Of a stretch of DNA of 64,000 nucleotides, positions 1 through 8,257 are shown piece after piece; position 1 is the first letter of the stretch; every line of letters starts with the position of its first letter. The position numbers were made by a program, and so were the translations under genes. Below the pieces are notes generated by a model. That model was not told where the DNA came from, ran no database searches, and saw only the letters and a program-made list of their open reading frames with translations. Source of the stretch: Rhodospirillales bacterium (GTDB taxonomy: Bacteria > Pseudomonadota > Alphaproteobacteria > Rhodospirillales > WMHbin7); NCBI GenBank assembly GCA_016214125.1, contig JACRPC010000042.1, positions 62,001-126,000 of the forward strand, read 5' to 3'.

Positions 1-29
1 GGCGGACCCTGCTGGGCGGAGGGGCGTGA
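1..29 (+). CDS. 3' end of an upstream gene (partial)
   Basis: The first 29 bases read in frame 3 as RTLLGGGA followed by TGA at 27-29. This stop overlaps the GTG start of the next gene in a GTGA arrangement, the same junction type used throughout the operon, so an upstream gene of the operon very probably ends here. Too little is visible to name a product. Confidence 0.4.
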
Positions 30-1717
30 CAAGCCTGTGGCGCCGCCTGCGCCAACTGGCGGGCGATCCGGTCCTGCGGCGCTGGCTGTTGGAGCGGGCA
101 ATCGGCCGCACGCCCGGGCCACCCAACTTTCGTCCGGGCCATCCGCCTTATCTGGCGAGTCTTGCCTTGGCGGGCGCGCCCCAGGATGCCAAGCCGCGAT
201 CGATCGAGCCGGCGCCGCCCATCGCTCCGATCGAGTTGCCGCTTGCCGGCGAAAGGGTGCGCGTCGAGCCCGTGGCGATCGAGGCCCTGTTCGAGCGGGC
301 CTGGCCCGATATCGAAACGTTTCTGTCGCTGCACCGCTTCGCCTGGCTGCCGATCCTGGGTCGGGCCGCCGACCCGACCTGGGTGGCGGCGCTTCTGCAA
401 ATCTGGCGCGCCCGTTTTGGCACACCCGATAACGCTTGGCCCTGGCATCCCTACACGGCGGCCGAGCGGGCGATCAATCTTCTCGATTTCACCCATCTCA
501 TCGGTTGGCCGGGTACGGCGAAGGATTATGTGGACTTCTTCGCCACCCATGCCCGAATCATCGCCGAAAGGCTTGAATATTTCGGCCCGCACTATACGGG
601 CAATCACCTTTCCAACAATGGGCGCGGCCTGTTTCGCATCGGTCTGGCCCTGGACTGGAAGGACGCCGCCGATCGGGGCGTTCGCATTCTTCTTGAGGAA
701 GGCAAGCGCCTGTTCGGACCGGCCGGCATCTTGAACGAGGGATCGAGCCATTATCACTTGCTGCTGGCGCGCAATTACGTGGACGCCTGGCGGACGGCAA
801 GGGCCGCCGGCCGTCCGGAAACGGCCGAGCTGGAACGCATCGCGGCCGGCGCCTTGGCGGCGATTTCGAATGTCGTGCTCCCGGGCGGACTGGCGTTGGT
901 GGGCGATATCTCGCCCGATTGCCCTCCCGATTTTCTAAGCGGTCTGGCGCCGCATGGGCCGCGTGGTGGCGGTTGGCTCGATCTTCTCGAACCAACCGAG
1001 CGGGACGCGGTGCGCGAGCTGCGCGATACCGCCACGCCGGTCGGTCCGGGCGACGCGCAAGGTTGGCTCAAGGCGGCGTTCGGAAAATGGTCGGGGCTTT
1101 GGCAGGCGTCGCCGGAAGGCTGGGCGCCGATGCCCGGCCATGGCCATCAGGATCTGGGGAGTTTCGAACTGCATTGGCTGGACAAACCGCTCTTTATCGA
1201 TCCGGGTCGTGGCGCCTATGGCGAAACGGGCCCTGCCGCCCATTATCGGTCCGGGGCTGCTCATAACGGTTTGCTGATCGATGATGGCGATCCGATGCCG
1301 CCCAACCGGCCTTATTACCATCCGGAATTCCGGCGCAAGGTCGGCGGCCCGCCGCCCGTTCTGCGTCGCTCTGAGAACGGGGTCGATCTCGAATTTTCCA
1401 GCCAGGGCTCTGCGGTGAGTCGACGCTGGCGCTTTCACGCCCAGGGGCTTTCGATCGTGGACGAGGTTCAAGGAACGGGTCGGCATCGTCTGGCTCGGCG
1501 TCTTCATACCGATTGGTCGGTCGAGCAGGCCGGCGAAGGGGTTCGGCTGACCTCGCCGGTCGGCCGCTTTTTCGTGCGAGCGGAAGGGACGATTCGCATC
1601 GAACCCGTTACGCGCTGGACCGCCTATGGCGTGGGATCGCCGGCAACCGCGCTTGTCATCGAGGATCGGGCGAAGCTTCCTTGGCGGTCACGGATCGAGA
1701 TTACCGTCGATGGCTGA
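26..1717 (+). CDS. Heparinase II/III family protein
   Basis: A 563-residue protein starting at GTG 26 (GTGA overlap with the upstream stop). An alpha-helical N-terminal part (about 90-340, with conserved NYVDAWR-like stretches) is followed by a C-terminal beta-sandwich of the Hepar_II_III type, where GHGHQDLGSFELHW and IDPGRGAYG resemble the family signature around the catalytic His/Tyr. Such proteins sit in many exopolysaccharide clusters, where they may trim or epimerise uronic-acid polymers; the real substrate is unknown. No clear signal peptide is seen, which leaves its compartment open. A second member occurs at 16585-18204. The 8-bp overlap with the next gene points to translational coupling. 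Confidence 0.82.
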   Translation: MTSLWRRLRQLAGDPVLRRWLLERAIGRTPGPPNFRPGHPPYLASLALAGAPQDAKPRSIEPAPPIAPIELPLAGERVRVEPVAIEALFERAWPDIETFLSLHRFAWLPILGRAADPTWVAALLQIWRARFGTPDNAWPWHPYTAAERAINLLDFTHLIGWPGTAKDYVDFFATHARIIAERLEYFGPHYTGNHLSNNGRGLFRIGLALDWKDAADRGVRILLEEGKRLFGPAGILNEGSSHYHLLLARNYVDAWRTARAAGRPETAELERIAAGALAAISNVVLPGGLALVGDISPDCPPDFLSGLAPHGPRGGGWLDLLEPTERDAVRELRDTATPVGPGDAQGWLKAAFGKWSGLWQASPEGWAPMPGHGHQDLGSFELHWLDKPLFIDPGRGAYGETGPAAHYRSGAAHNGLLIDDGDPMPPNRPYYHPEFRRKVGGPPPVLRRSENGVDLEFSSQGSAVSRRWRFHAQGLSIVDEVQGTGRHRLARRLHTDWSVEQAGEGVRLTSPVGRFFVRAEGTIRIEPVTRWTAYGVGSPATALVIEDRAKLPWRSRIEITVDG

Positions 1718-2708
1718 AACCGTAAGCGTGATCATCCCCGCCTGGCGGGCGGCCGGCACCATCGCGCGCGCCTTGGCCTCGGTGGCGGCGCAGACGGTGA
1801 AGCCCCTGGAAGCGATCGTCGTCGATGACGGTTCGGACGACGGCACCGACCAAGTCGCCGAATCCTGTCGGGCGGCAATGAACGGGGTCGCCTTGGTGGT
1901 GATCCGCCAGAACCGCCAAGGTCCGGGAGCAGCCCGCAACGCCGCCATCGCGGCGGCACGGGGCAGCGTGTTGGCCTTTCTCGACGCCGACGACGAATGG
2001 CTACCGACAAAGATCGAGCGCTCGCTGGCTCAGCTTGACGATCATGTGCTGGTCGCCCATGATTACCTGGAGGCCTCGGAGGGGCGGGAAGCGATCAAGG
2101 ATTGCACCCGCCATTTCCGCACCGCCGTCGATCCGCTGCAGGCGTTGTTCGTTCGCAACTATCTGCCTTCGATCACCGTATTGGCCCGCACCGAGGCCGT
2201 TCGCGCCGTTGGCGGCTTTGAAACCAGTCTGCCCGCGGCGCAGGATTACGACCTTTGGCTCAAGCTGCTCACCCAACCGGGGGCTCGCTTCACCGTCTTC
2301 CCCGAGGCGCTGGCGCGCTACCATGTGAGCGAGAGCGGCATCACCAGCCAGGTCGATCGGCGACGGCGCTGCTCGCTGGCGGTGTTGGAGCGTCACGCCC
2401 CATCGCTGCGCCGCCTGGGACGTGCCGCTCTGCGCACCGTGATCGCCCGGGCCCTGATTATTCAATACGAGGCCATGATCGCCCACCGCCGACAACGCGC
2501 GTGGTGGGCAATGGCGGTGGCTCTCTTGAGCAGCCCCGTTGTCGTCCTGCGCGCTTTCTTTACGCCTTATCCGCTCGTGCCCGGCGCCATCGGTTTGGGG
2601 TGGGTGGCGCTTGTTCTCGGTGCCCATCACCTCTACAGCCACGGCTATTACGCCGAAAAGCTGGGCGTATTCGGACGATTCATTCTTTCGCGCCTGGGCC
2701 TGGCATGA
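1710..2708 (+). CDS. Glycosyltransferase family 2
   Basis: A GT-A fold glycosyltransferase of 332 residues. I place the start at ATG 1710 because the conserved N-terminus (VSVIIPAW) begins immediately after it and the overlap with the preceding gene is then only 8 bp. Visible motifs are VVDDGSDDGTD near residue 30 and FLDADDEW near residue 90, which hold the nucleotide-sugar and metal-binding acidic residues. The last 70 or so residues are hydrophobic (two likely membrane segments), so the enzyme is probably anchored at the inner membrane and adds a sugar to a lipid-linked glycan. Donor and acceptor cannot be read from the sequence. Confidence 0.88.
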   Translation: MAETVSVIIPAWRAAGTIARALASVAAQTVKPLEAIVVDDGSDDGTDQVAESCRAAMNGVALVVIRQNRQGPGAARNAAIAAARGSVLAFLDADDEWLPTKIERSLAQLDDHVLVAHDYLEASEGREAIKDCTRHFRTAVDPLQALFVRNYLPSITVLARTEAVRAVGGFETSLPAAQDYDLWLKLLTQPGARFTVFPEALARYHVSESGITSQVDRRRRCSLAVLERHAPSLRRLGRAALRTVIARALIIQYEAMIAHRRQRAWWAMAVALLSSPVVVLRAFFTPYPLVPGAIGLGWVALVLGAHHLYSHGYYAEKLGVFGRFILSRLGLA

Positions 2709-4663
2709 GCCTGGTCGCCCTTGGTTTTGCCCTTGGCCTTGGCTTGGTCCTCGTCGGTCTTGGTTGGCGGATCGTTGTCCCTCTCGATTCGGCAGGAGTG
2801 TTATCGGATTTTGAGCGGGCCTTGTGCGCCTTTCTGATTGGGACCCTAGTGCTTTACTTCGCGGTGATGGCGGTCGGCCATTGGCGCTTTGACCGCGTCA
2901 GCATGGGCGGCATCGGCTTGGTTCTCGTCGCGCTGGCCCTGCCGGGATGGCGGGCCATGCCTTGGCGCCGAATGGGGCTGTCCTTGCGCCGGCTTTTCCT
3001 GGCCGCCGGCGAGGATTGGCGGCTGGCGGGACTTCTTGGTCTCCTCGCGCTGACCCTTGTCGTGTCCTATGTGCAGGGGCTTGCGCCACCCAACGATTAC
3101 GACAGCTTGATGTATCATTTGGCGCTGCCGCGATTCAACCTTGAGCAAGGCAATCTCGATCCGCCCTTTGGTCATCGCTTGCCGAATGTTCTTTTTCCGC
3201 ATTTGGTAACCAACATCTCGCGGTTTGCGCTGGCTTTGATGGGCGAGGGCGCCACCCAACCGAGCGTTGGATTGTTCGGCATCGCGGCCTGTGCCGGCAC
3301 GGCTTTGTTGGCGCGGCGCATGGCGATGAGCGCGGCGATTTCTCTCGCGGCCGCTTTGATCTTTCTTACAACCCGGGTGGTGATCTGGGAAATCGGGACC
3401 GTCGAGGTCGACCTTCCCCTGGCGGCAATGGCAACGGCGGCGCTGATCGTGTTTTTGGCTTGGCGTGGGCGGCCGCATACCGGACTTATTGTTCTGTTCG
3501 GATTGCTGCTCGGGTCCGGGTTTGCCATCAAGTACCAAGGCGGGCTTGTCGGCTTTGCCTTCGCGCCGGCCTTGATATGGGCGTGGTTCGCATACCCGCG
3601 GCAGCGATGGGCGCTTTGTCTTGCCCCCCTCATTTCGGTCCTTACGTTTGTCCCACATATGGCCGAGGATTATCGTTGGACGGGCAATCCGGTGTTTCCG
3701 CTTTACAACGCGCTTTTCGTGAAGGACAGCCCACCGTTCTACACGGACTACAATCTGACCTACGGAACCGGTCGCGGCTGGCTCGATCTGTTGACCGAGC
3801 CTTGGAGTCTTTCCGTGGCACCGATGCAGCATTTCGACGGCATGATTCTGGGCGCGCCGATCCTCTTGGCCCTGGCGCCCTTGGCGTTGCTTGGTATGTC
3901 GGCGATCCGGCATCGGGGTATCGTCTTGACTTGGATTGGCGCCTATTACGTTCTGTGGTTCTTCGTTCAGTCGCAGCAAGTTCGTTTCTTGCTGCCAATC
4001 CTTCCGGCGCTTGCGGTGTTCGCGGCTTTCGGGGCTCGGCGGCTGGCGCTCGTCGGCCAGCCAAGTCAAACGATGCGCGGCGCCTTCCTCGTGCTTCTGG
4101 GGCTGCTGGCGGCCAACCAGGCCCTCTTCGTCGGCGTATACGCCGCCCTGCGGCTTCCTCCGGCCCTTGGTCTGATGTCGCCCGAGGCCTATCATGAACG
4201 CACGCCGACCTTGACCGGCGCCAACTATCGGACCTGCCGTTTCATTTCCGATCATCTGCTCGCCGGTCAGCGCTACCTCTCCTTTCTTGGCCCCCACTCC
4301 TATTATTGCCCGCAGGCCGCGGCGATCATGAGCCTCTTCGAAGACGAAAACCGGACATGGCTGACAACCCGGCCGGCCCCAAAAATCTCCTTCGAAAATT
4401 TCATCGCGCGCCTGGAGCAAGCGAAGATCCGCTTTGTCATCGTGCCCACCGGCGGCGAGAATCGACGCAACGAGACCGGAGTTCCGGTTCCGGTCGCCGT
4501 CAATTTCGATGAGCATCGTTTTGGGCCTTTCGTCGCGCCGATTCTGACCGACCTGACGCCGATTGCCACCGAGCGCTTTTCCGCCGTTTACGATGGCTCT
4601 CAGATTCTCGAGCGCCTGCGGTCCTGGCGCGATTCGGGTCGGAACCTTCCGGAGCCGCGATGA
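2705..4663 (+). CDS. Multi-pass membrane protein, GT-C-like glycosyltransferase
   Basis: A 652-residue protein with roughly a dozen hydrophobic segments and a soluble C-terminal tail. The start is ATG 2705, an ATGA overlap with the glycosyltransferase before it. After the first helices comes NDYDSLMYHLALPRF (N130, D131, D133), the acidic first-loop pattern expected of GT-C enzymes, which use polyprenyl-phosphate sugars on the periplasmic side. The protein at 5853-7802 has the same DxDS-YH motif, a similar length and a similar tail, so the two look like paralogues. The GT-C assignment is inference from topology and motif; the sugar and acceptor are unknown. Confidence 0.72.
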   Translation: MSLVALGFALGLGLVLVGLGWRIVVPLDSAGVLSDFERALCAFLIGTLVLYFAVMAVGHWRFDRVSMGGIGLVLVALALPGWRAMPWRRMGLSLRRLFLAAGEDWRLAGLLGLLALTLVVSYVQGLAPPNDYDSLMYHLALPRFNLEQGNLDPPFGHRLPNVLFPHLVTNISRFALALMGEGATQPSVGLFGIAACAGTALLARRMAMSAAISLAAALIFLTTRVVIWEIGTVEVDLPLAAMATAALIVFLAWRGRPHTGLIVLFGLLLGSGFAIKYQGGLVGFAFAPALIWAWFAYPRQRWALCLAPLISVLTFVPHMAEDYRWTGNPVFPLYNALFVKDSPPFYTDYNLTYGTGRGWLDLLTEPWSLSVAPMQHFDGMILGAPILLALAPLALLGMSAIRHRGIVLTWIGAYYVLWFFVQSQQVRFLLPILPALAVFAAFGARRLALVGQPSQTMRGAFLVLLGLLAANQALFVGVYAALRLPPALGLMSPEAYHERTPTLTGANYRTCRFISDHLLAGQRYLSFLGPHSYYCPQAAAIMSLFEDENRTWLTTRPAPKISFENFIARLEQAKIRFVIVPTGGENRRNETGVPVPVAVNFDEHRFGPFVAPILTDLTPIATERFSAVYDGSQILERLRSWRDSGRNLPEPR

Positions 4664-5856
4664 CCACCGCCCGGCCGGTTCGCGTTCTCATCAATGCGTT
4701 GCACGCCAAGACCGGAGGCGGCCTAACCTATCTTCGTGCCATGCTGCCCCGGCTGGCCGCCCGCGCCGATCTGGAGATTCATCTTCTCGTGCACACGGGC
4801 CAGCGTTCGTTGCTGGGAGTCGCTCACTCCCAGATCATTCGTCACGAGGTCGATTTTCCCGATGGGTTTGTTCGACGCCTTCTTTGGGAACAGATCGTCT
4901 TGCCCCATTACGCCTGGTCGCTGGCCGAGGTCACCTTTTCGCCGGCCAATTTTGGGCCATTGTTGGCGCCGCGACCGGTGATCCTGTTGCGCAACGCCCT
5001 GGCGGTGGGCGCACACGAGACCCGACCCGCCAAGAAACTCTATTGGGCGGCGCTGGGCCTGATGACGCGCTTGTCGGTTTGGCGGGCGCGTTCGGTGCTT
5101 GCCGTGTCACGCTACGCCGCAAGCGCGCTGGGCTTTCGCCGTTCCGGGATTGCGATTGTGCCGCATGGGGTCGACCATCAACGCTTTCATCCGGGTTCCC
5201 AGGCACGGGAGGATTTTCTGCTCGCGGTCGGCGACGTCACGCTGCAAAAGAATTATCACACCTTGATCGACGCCATGGCGGCCATTCCCGGTCGCTCGCT
5301 GCTCATCGCGGGACGGATGGTCGATCCCGACTATGGCGAGCGCCTGAGGAGCCAAGTCGATCGTCTTGGGTTGGGCGATCGAGCTCGCTTCCTGGGCGCG
5401 GTTGAGCCCGACGGCCTGGCCGATCTCTATCGGCGTTGCGCCCTCTTCGTCATGCCCTCGACGGTGGAGACCTTCGGCAATCCCCTGGTCGAGGCCATGG
5501 CTTCCGGCTGCCCGATCGTCTGCGCGTCGGCCACCGCCTTGCCGGAAATCCTAGGCGACGCCGGCCAGTTGTTTGATCCCGGCAACCCGAACGATCTGGC
5601 GCTGAAAATCGGCATCGTCTTGAACGACAAGGCCCGAAGCGCCGAGTTGGCCGAACGCGGCCGCGAAAGGGCCAAGCTTTTCTCCTGGGACAGCACGGCG
5701 GCCCATACCGCCCAAGCCCTAATCGCGGCCGGCAAGACCGAAGTACGCTTGGCAAGGGCCGGTTTGGGATGGGCCTGGGTGGCGGGGCTTCTGATCGCCT
5801 ATTTGGCCCAGTTCACCGAACTCGGGGTGCCGATCCTAACGGCCGTTATCGGATGA
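4660..5856 (+). CDS. Glycosyltransferase family 4 (GT-B)
   Basis: A 398-residue GT-B enzyme. The N-terminal acceptor domain has the glycine-rich KTGGGLTYLRAML stretch. The C-terminal donor domain shows FLLAVGDVTLQKNYHTLI and PSTVETFGNPLVEAMASG, the E-x7-E type signature of GT4 that contacts the nucleotide sugar. A hydrophobic stretch at the extreme C-terminus (about 375-395) could be a membrane anchor, which is not usual for the family. ATG 4660 overlaps the previous stop by 4 bp, and the next gene starts inside its own stop, so it is coupled on both sides. It probably builds the repeat unit in the cytoplasm. Confidence 0.88.
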   Translation: MTTARPVRVLINALHAKTGGGLTYLRAMLPRLAARADLEIHLLVHTGQRSLLGVAHSQIIRHEVDFPDGFVRRLLWEQIVLPHYAWSLAEVTFSPANFGPLLAPRPVILLRNALAVGAHETRPAKKLYWAALGLMTRLSVWRARSVLAVSRYAASALGFRRSGIAIVPHGVDHQRFHPGSQAREDFLLAVGDVTLQKNYHTLIDAMAAIPGRSLLIAGRMVDPDYGERLRSQVDRLGLGDRARFLGAVEPDGLADLYRRCALFVMPSTVETFGNPLVEAMASGCPIVCASATALPEILGDAGQLFDPGNPNDLALKIGIVLNDKARSAELAERGRERAKLFSWDSTAAHTAQALIAAGKTEVRLARAGLGWAWVAGLLIAYLAQFTELGVPILTAVIG

Positions 5857-7802
5857 CGCTCGCCATTTTCACGGCCCTGCTGCTGCTGGCTTCTTGCCTT
5901 GGCCTCGGCGGTCTGGCCCTGAAGATCGCCGGTGCGCTCGCCATGTTCGAGCCGCGTTTGCGCTGGCCTCTCGCTTTCGCCTTCGGCTACGGTTTGCTGG
6001 GAACGCTCGTGTTCCTGCTGGCCTTGGCGGGAAGCGCCACGGGTATGCCGTTGGCGGTCCTTCTCCTCGTTGGTCTTGGCGGTCTGGGCCTTCTCGGAAA
6101 GCCCTGGCCCGTGGGGGGGGCTGCAAGCAATCGGGTGGGCGCCGTTTTGGCCCTTGGCCTGGTGCTCGCGGGTGCGCTGGTTCTCGCGGTTGGGCTTGCG
6201 CCGCCGACCGATGCGGACAGCTTGGCCTATCATTTCACCCGGCCTTTGCGCGTCCTTCAAGAAGGCCGATTGACGTTCGAGATGGTGGCCGTCGAGGGCG
6301 CGATTCCGCTCTTGGTCCAGATGACCTTTTTCCCAGCCCTGGCATGGGGAGGGGAAAAAGGTATGAGCCTTTGGGCCGCCCTTGCTGGAGCGGCACCGGC
6401 CTGGCTGCTGTTCGCTTATGGGCGGCGCTGGCTGTCCGGCACCGGGGCGATGGCGCTCGGCCTGGCCTTGCTGACGACGCCGGCGATGGTTTTCGGCCTG
6501 GGGTCGGGCCAAGTCGAATCCCGCGCTGCGTTGTTCGTTCTGGCGGGTGTGATCATGCTGGGGGAATTGCGAACCCGGCGGAAGATCGGCCTGGCCTTGC
6601 TGGCCGGTCTTGCCTTCGGCTTTTTTGCCGGCGCCAAATATTACGGTCTGTTTGCCGCTGCGCTCGCCTTCCTGCTGCTGCTGGCGATCGATCGCCGACC
6701 CATCGTCCTTTTGGCCTTTTCATTGGCCGGGCTGGCGGCCGGTGTTGCGCCCTATCTCTGGAACTGGGCCGAGACCGGCGATCCGGTTTTTCCGGCGCTT
6801 TGGTTGGCGTTGCGCTTGGCCGACACCGATTTCTGGAACACCGTTCACAACGACTATTTCCTTCGCTACTACTACGGCTCGGAACGCCCGGTCGTCCCCG
6901 GGCTCGGTTGGTTGTTGGCCTATCCCTTCATGGCCACCTTGCATGGCTTGGCGGGTTGGGAATCCGGACGCACCGGTTTGGGTCTGTTGCCGCTTCTCCT
7001 GTTGCCCTTCGCCTTGGCGGGATTCGTGCGGCGCGGACCGGGCTGGACGCGCAGCCCCCTGGCGCTTGCCGGCGCTTTGGCGGCCCTGTTCTACGGAATC
7101 TGGTTTCTGTTCGGCGCTTCGCAGCGCATTCGCCACTTGGTGCCGGTCCTGCCTTTGGCGCTGCTGGCGCTTTGGGTGGCGGCGGAGCGCGGCAGCGCCT
7201 GGCTTGAAGCCTGGCGGGCGCCCCTTGTCGCCGGTTTGGGCGCCGTGCTGATCGTCCAGTTGGGGGGCATGGCGCTCTATGCCCTTAAGCCGATCCGCTA
7301 TCTCGCCGGCGGCATGGATCGCGATGCCTATCTTGCCGCCAATGTCGCCTTCTACGCCCCGATACCCTGGATCAACAACCATCTCGGCCCAACCGACCGT
7401 CTTCTGTTCTTCGAGCGCCAGCTTGCCTATTTTCTGAAGGTGCCCAGCTATTACGGCTCGACCGCCTACCAAGCCCGCCTCGACCTCACGCCCGACGTGC
7501 CCGACAACCATCCCAAGCGCCTCGGCCAACTGCGCGATCTTGGGATCACCCATATCCTAATGGTGCCCAGCCTTCGTGACAGCGGACTTAACGACCCGAG
7601 GCCAAGAATGGCCAAGGCGCTGGTCGAGGACGGTTGCGCGCGTTCGGTTTATCAAACCCCTGCCGTCTGGGCGCGCTCGCGAACGCTGGGCGGCGATCAT
7701 GTCTTCGAGGCCGAGATCCTGGCGCTTGATTGGGCAACCTGCGACACCAGCCGTCTGGGCGGCCGCTTGCCAAAGCCGACCGGCACCGTTACAAACCCGT
7801 GA
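5853..7802 (+). CDS. Multi-pass membrane protein, GT-C-like glycosyltransferase
   Basis: A 649-residue polytopic protein from ATG 5853 (ATGA overlap). It has about twelve hydrophobic segments, the first-loop motif PPTDADSLAYHF with D120 and D122, and a soluble tail rich in aromatic residues. The layout matches the protein at 2705-4663, suggesting an old duplication flanking the GT4 gene. An eight-G run lies inside codons 87-90 (6113-6120) and would shift the frame if it slipped. Function as a GT-C glycosyltransferase acting on a lipid-linked substrate at the outer face of the inner membrane is inferred, not shown. Confidence 0.72.
   Translation: MTLAIFTALLLLASCLGLGGLALKIAGALAMFEPRLRWPLAFAFGYGLLGTLVFLLALAGSATGMPLAVLLLVGLGGLGLLGKPWPVGGAASNRVGAVLALGLVLAGALVLAVGLAPPTDADSLAYHFTRPLRVLQEGRLTFEMVAVEGAIPLLVQMTFFPALAWGGEKGMSLWAALAGAAPAWLLFAYGRRWLSGTGAMALGLALLTTPAMVFGLGSGQVESRAALFVLAGVIMLGELRTRRKIGLALLAGLAFGFFAGAKYYGLFAAALAFLLLLAIDRRPIVLLAFSLAGLAAGVAPYLWNWAETGDPVFPALWLALRLADTDFWNTVHNDYFLRYYYGSERPVVPGLGWLLAYPFMATLHGLAGWESGRTGLGLLPLLLLPFALAGFVRRGPGWTRSPLALAGALAALFYGIWFLFGASQRIRHLVPVLPLALLALWVAAERGSAWLEAWRAPLVAGLGAVLIVQLGGMALYALKPIRYLAGGMDRDAYLAANVAFYAPIPWINNHLGPTDRLLFFERQLAYFLKVPSYYGSTAYQARLDLTPDVPDNHPKRLGQLRDLGITHILMVPSLRDSGLNDPRPRMAKALVEDGCARSVYQTPAVWARSRTLGGDHVFEAEILALDWATCDTSRLGGRLPKPTGTVTNP
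6113..6120 (+). repeat. G8 homopolymer inside a membrane-protein gene
   Basis: Eight consecutive G residues lie in frame near codon 90 of the GT-C-like gene. In the sequence shown the frame is open. Slipped-strand mispairing at such tracts switches surface-glycan genes on and off in some bacteria; whether it does so here is unknown. Confidence 0.5.
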
Positions 7803-7813
7803 TTGAATCGATC

Positions 7814-7820
7814 AAGGTGG
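7814..7820 (+). promoter_or_regulatory. Ribosome binding site choosing the cupin start
   Basis: AAGGTGG stands five bases before ATG 7826. It favours that start over GTG 7799, which would overlap the previous stop as GTGA and add nine residues. Confidence 0.5.
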
Positions 7821-7825
7821 AACCC

Positions 7826-8257
7826 ATGACCGTCAAAATCCGCCCCGTCAGCCCCGAGGAACGCGCCGAATGGCCCAAGGAGGTGATCGTCGCCTTGGAA
7901 AAGCCGTTCGTCGACGAGCGCGGCGCCATCCAGCCTCTGGTTGACGTGGCGATGGAGAGCTGCGTGCTGATTTCCTCGAAGAAAGGCACCGTGCGCGCCA
8001 ACCACTACCACCGCACCGACTGGCATTATTGCTACGTGCTGGACGGCATGATCGACTATTACCATCGCCCGCACGGTAGCACGGTCAAACCGGAAAAGAT
8101 CACCATCCGGGCCGGGCAGATGTTCTTCACGCCGCCCGATGTCGATCATTCGATGGTTTTCGTCGAGGACACCCGCTTCCTCACCTGGGGCCGCAATTCC
8201 CGGGCCCAGGAGGTCTATGAAGCCGACGTGGTGCGCATTCCGCCCATCAATCCGTGA
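7826..8257 (+). CDS. Cupin-fold sugar epimerase-like protein
   Basis: A 143-residue single-domain cupin related to dTDP-4-dehydrorhamnose 3,5-epimerase-like and WxcM-like proteins. It shows RANHYHRTDWHYCYVLDG, the conserved His-rich strand of cupins, and a second strand FTPPDVDHSMVF. It lies between the membrane protein and a C-methyltransferase, and with the SDR at 9501 and the oxidoreductase at 10559 it forms a small sugar-modifying block. A role as 3- or 3,5-epimerase (or 3,4-ketoisomerase) of a 4-keto nucleotide sugar fits, but the catalytic type cannot be fixed by eye. Confidence 0.72.
   Translation: MTVKIRPVSPEERAEWPKEVIVALEKPFVDERGAIQPLVDVAMESCVLISSKKGTVRANHYHRTDWHYCYVLDGMIDYYHRPHGSTVKPEKITIRAGQMFFTPPDVDHSMVFVEDTRFLTWGRNSRAQEVYEADVVRIPPINP

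Noticed and set aside
2846-4516. Antisense open frame of about 550 codons opposite the GT-C-like gene
   Set aside because: Translation is basic and repetitive without motifs, and it lies exactly over a membrane protein gene with convincing features.
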